NCBI GenBank assembly: GCA_006226965.1
Contig: SBGQ01000147.1
Location: forward strand, 1 to 44,298
Length of the DNA: 44,298 nucleotides
Direction: 5' to 3'
DNA from: a bacterium
Lineage (GTDB): Bacteria > Bacteroidota > Rhodothermia > Balneolales > M1805
This document shows positions 42,759 to 44,298 of this stretch, piece by piece. A program made the translations under genes and the position numbers. Numbering within the stretch: the stretch's first letter is position 1; each line of letters opens with the position of its first letter. The notes under the pieces were generated by a model. That model was not told the DNA's origin. It worked only from the letters and a program-made list of their open reading frames with translations, and made no database searches.

Positions 42759-44150
42759 ATGAAGTTTCCCGAAGTACCCATTTTATTAGTTGATGATGAA
42801 ACCGAGTTTCTATTCAGCGCTGAGTTAATTTTAAAATCGGAGCGCATCACTAACGTTCAGACTTGTTCAGACAGCAGAAAAGTGAAAGATTTAATGGAAA
42901 AACACGATTTTTCCGTTGTATTGTTTGATATGTCTATGCCTTACGTTTCGGGTTTTGAATTGCTTGAATATGTAACAGAACGCTTTCCGCATATTCCGGT
43001 AATCATTTTAACCGCATTGCAAGATGTTGAATTGGCTGTTAACAGTATGAAGTTGGGTGCCTTTGAATACATTTTAAAGCCCATACAGGAATCGGCGCTT
43101 GTTGGCAGTATAAAACGCGCAATTGAACATGCTGAAATCAAAAATGAAAACCTTCGCCTGAAAGAAAAACTGCTGGTTGGCGGAGTTCAACATCCTGAGA
43201 ATTTTGTAGAAATTGTAACAACCGATGAAAAAATGCATTCCTTGTTTAGTTACATCGAAGCCATTGCAAAAACTCATTTACCGGTGTTGGTGCAAGGAGA
43301 TACCGGAGTCGGGAAAGAATTATTTGCTCAAGCCATCCATAAATCAAGTGAACGAAAAGGAGAGTTGGTTGCAGTAAATGTGGCAGGTGTTGATGACAAT
43401 ATGTTTTCAGATACCTTGTTCGGTCACGTTAAAGGAGCTTTTACCGGTGCTGATACAAACAGAAAAGGCTTGATCGAGCAGGCGCAAAACGGAACCTTGT
43501 TTTTGGACGAAATCGGTGATTTAAGCAATGAATCGCAAGTGAAGTTATTACGCCTAATTCAAGAGAATAAATATTATCCAGTTGGTTCCGATGAACCTAA
43601 AGTGTCGAATGCCAGAATAATTGTAGCAACTCATAAAGACCTGAATGAGATGCAAAAAAGCAAAAGCTTTCGATCTGATTTATATTACCGATTGCAAAGC
43701 CATAAAATTTTAATACCTGCATTGCGAGAGCGCAAAGCAGATTTAGAGAAACTGACTGAATTTCTGCTCGAAAAGGCTTCAAATGCGCTAGGAAAGAAGA
43801 AGCCAACCGTCCCCAAGGCTTTGTACACATTGCTCAAGAACTACAGTTTTCCCGGAAATATCAGAGAATTAGAGGGTATTATTGTTGATGCTGTAAGCAG
43901 ACACCAAGGCGGTGTTTTATCTATGGATACATTCCGTGAAAAAATCGATTTTGTCGGTGAAGATGTTGTAGTAAGTGAAGATGTTCAACACAATGAAAAA
44001 GTTAAATTTGGGGATGTTTTACCCACTTTAAAAGAAGTTGAAGAACAATTAATTGATGAAGCACTCAAAAGAAGTGAAGGAAATCAAAGTATCGCCGCAA
44101 ATTTAATCGGACTATCTAGGCGAGCACTAAACAATCGATTGAATCGATAA
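42759..44150 (+). CDS. NtrC-family sigma-54-dependent response regulator
   Basis: 463 residues. Receiver domain with LLVDDE, phosphoacceptor Asp57 in VVLFDMSMP and Lys in ILKPIQES. The AAA+ domain has Walker A GDTGVGKELFAQAIH, the sigma-54 contact loop GAFTGAD, Walker B LFLDEIGDL and an arginine-finger region FRSDLYYRL. The C-terminal Fis-type helix-turn-helix is QSIAANLIGLSRRALNNRL. It activates sigma-54 promoters when phosphorylated, presumably by the PAS-PAS kinase just upstream. Candidate binding repeats lie directly downstream (44155-44260), so a target may lie beyond the window edge. Confidence 0.95.
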   Translation: MKFPEVPILLVDDETEFLFSAELILKSERITNVQTCSDSRKVKDLMEKHDFSVVLFDMSMPYVSGFELLEYVTERFPHIPVIILTALQDVELAVNSMKLGAFEYILKPIQESALVGSIKRAIEHAEIKNENLRLKEKLLVGGVQHPENFVEIVTTDEKMHSLFSYIEAIAKTHLPVLVQGDTGVGKELFAQAIHKSSERKGELVAVNVAGVDDNMFSDTLFGHVKGAFTGADTNRKGLIEQAQNGTLFLDEIGDLSNESQVKLLRLIQENKYYPVGSDEPKVSNARIIVATHKDLNEMQKSKSFRSDLYYRLQSHKILIPALRERKADLEKLTEFLLEKASNALGKKKPTVPKALYTLLKNYSFPGNIRELEGIIVDAVSRHQGGVLSMDTFREKIDFVGEDVVVSEDVQHNEKVKFGDVLPTLKEVEEQLIDEALKRSEGNQSIAANLIGLSRRALNNRLNR

Positions 44151-44154
44151 AAGG

Positions 44155-44298
44155 GGTGCCACAAAAGTGTAAGGTGCCACATTTTGTTGCACGGCTAAGT
44201 CTATTGAATAATAATGAGATACGAAGAATAGTTGCTTAAATCATGCAAATTTGTGGCATGTGTTTGATTTTTTTCAAAAATAAAAAATATTATAATAA
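44155..44298. promoter_or_regulatory. Downstream intergenic region with TGCCACA repeats (possible activator sites)
   Basis: GGTGCCACA occurs twice as direct repeat (44155-44163 and 44173-44181), and a reverse copy TGTGGCA occurs near 44252. The second copy forms a near-dyad TGCCAC-N5-GTTGCA. The remainder to the window end is AT-rich with no ORF. It could be an upstream activating region for the NtrC-type protein and a gene beyond the edge; this is inference. Confidence 0.35.

Noticed and set aside
44250-44275. Possible sigma-54 -24/-12 promoter (TGGCATG...TTGA)
   Set aside because: The -12 element lacks the GC, and the alternative TGCCAC-N6-TTGCA near 44176 has the wrong first element and one base too much spacing. 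Left as unproven.
1-44298. Mobile elements, CRISPR arrays, tRNA genes
   Set aside because: No transposase or integrase proteins, no spaced direct repeats of CRISPR type, no tRNA cloverleaf with CCA-proximal arms noticed in intergenic regions.

Overview
The window is a 44.3 kb piece of an AT-rich bacterial chromosome carrying about 31 protein genes with short intergenic gaps. I see no rRNA, tRNA, CRISPR array, insertion sequence, phage or plasmid gene. Several features point to the Bacteroidota/FCB group: a secreted subtilisin whose C-terminus looks like a type IX secretion sorting (FlgD-like Ig) domain, a menaquinone pathway, an anaerobic-type single-chain pyruvate:ferredoxin oxidoreductase with its PreA-like partner, MerC-domain and CheY-like response regulator genes. 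Clear AGGAG ribosome-binding sites and an SD-driven prfB frameshift argue against lineages that mostly ignore Shine-Dalgarno sequences (many Bacteroidia). A Balneolota/Rhodothermota-like organism is my best guess, by inference only.

Layout. 1-3842 (minus): menaquinone genes menF-menD-menH, the last cut by the window edge. 4018-4882: a GNAT acetyltransferase and two terminators. 4883-9488 (minus): nifJ and a dihydroorotate-dehydrogenase-like (PreA-like) gene. 9696-13732 (plus): three tightly linked secreted amidohydrolase-fold genes, of which only the middle one keeps its metal ligands. 13779-14632 (minus): a Fur-family regulator and a MerC-like membrane protein. 14708-22380 (plus): an AtuA/DUF1446 protein, a renalase-like FAD protein, then two ABC exporter half-transporters flanking an RNase Z with a 193-residue RGG/Asn-rich tail. 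22381-26182: an inositol-monophosphatase-like enzyme (minus), a 63-residue membrane protein, a penicillin-acylase-family hydrolase and a small membrane protein. 26228-33983 (plus): prfB with its programmed frameshift, nadB, subtilisin, coaE and another GNAT enzyme, several overlapping. 34118-38849: a multi-PAS histidine kinase with a single-domain response regulator, a glycosyltransferase (minus) and a YfcE-like phosphoesterase. 38913-41025: two paralogous membrane-anchored proteins built from about 30-residue repeats. 41171-44150: a PAS-PAS histidine kinase and an NtrC-type sigma-54 activator.

How genes work together. menF/D/H make the early menaquinone intermediates. NifJ feeds reduced ferredoxin from pyruvate and is probably paired with the PreA-like flavoprotein. 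The two ABC half-transporters carry complementary degenerate motifs and are predicted to form one heterodimeric exporter. The two two-component sets are each translationally coupled or nearly so.

The least explained items are the paired repeat proteins at 38913-41025, the RNase Z with an RGG-like tail and an altered metal motif, and the amidohydrolase trio with two apparent pseudoenzymes.
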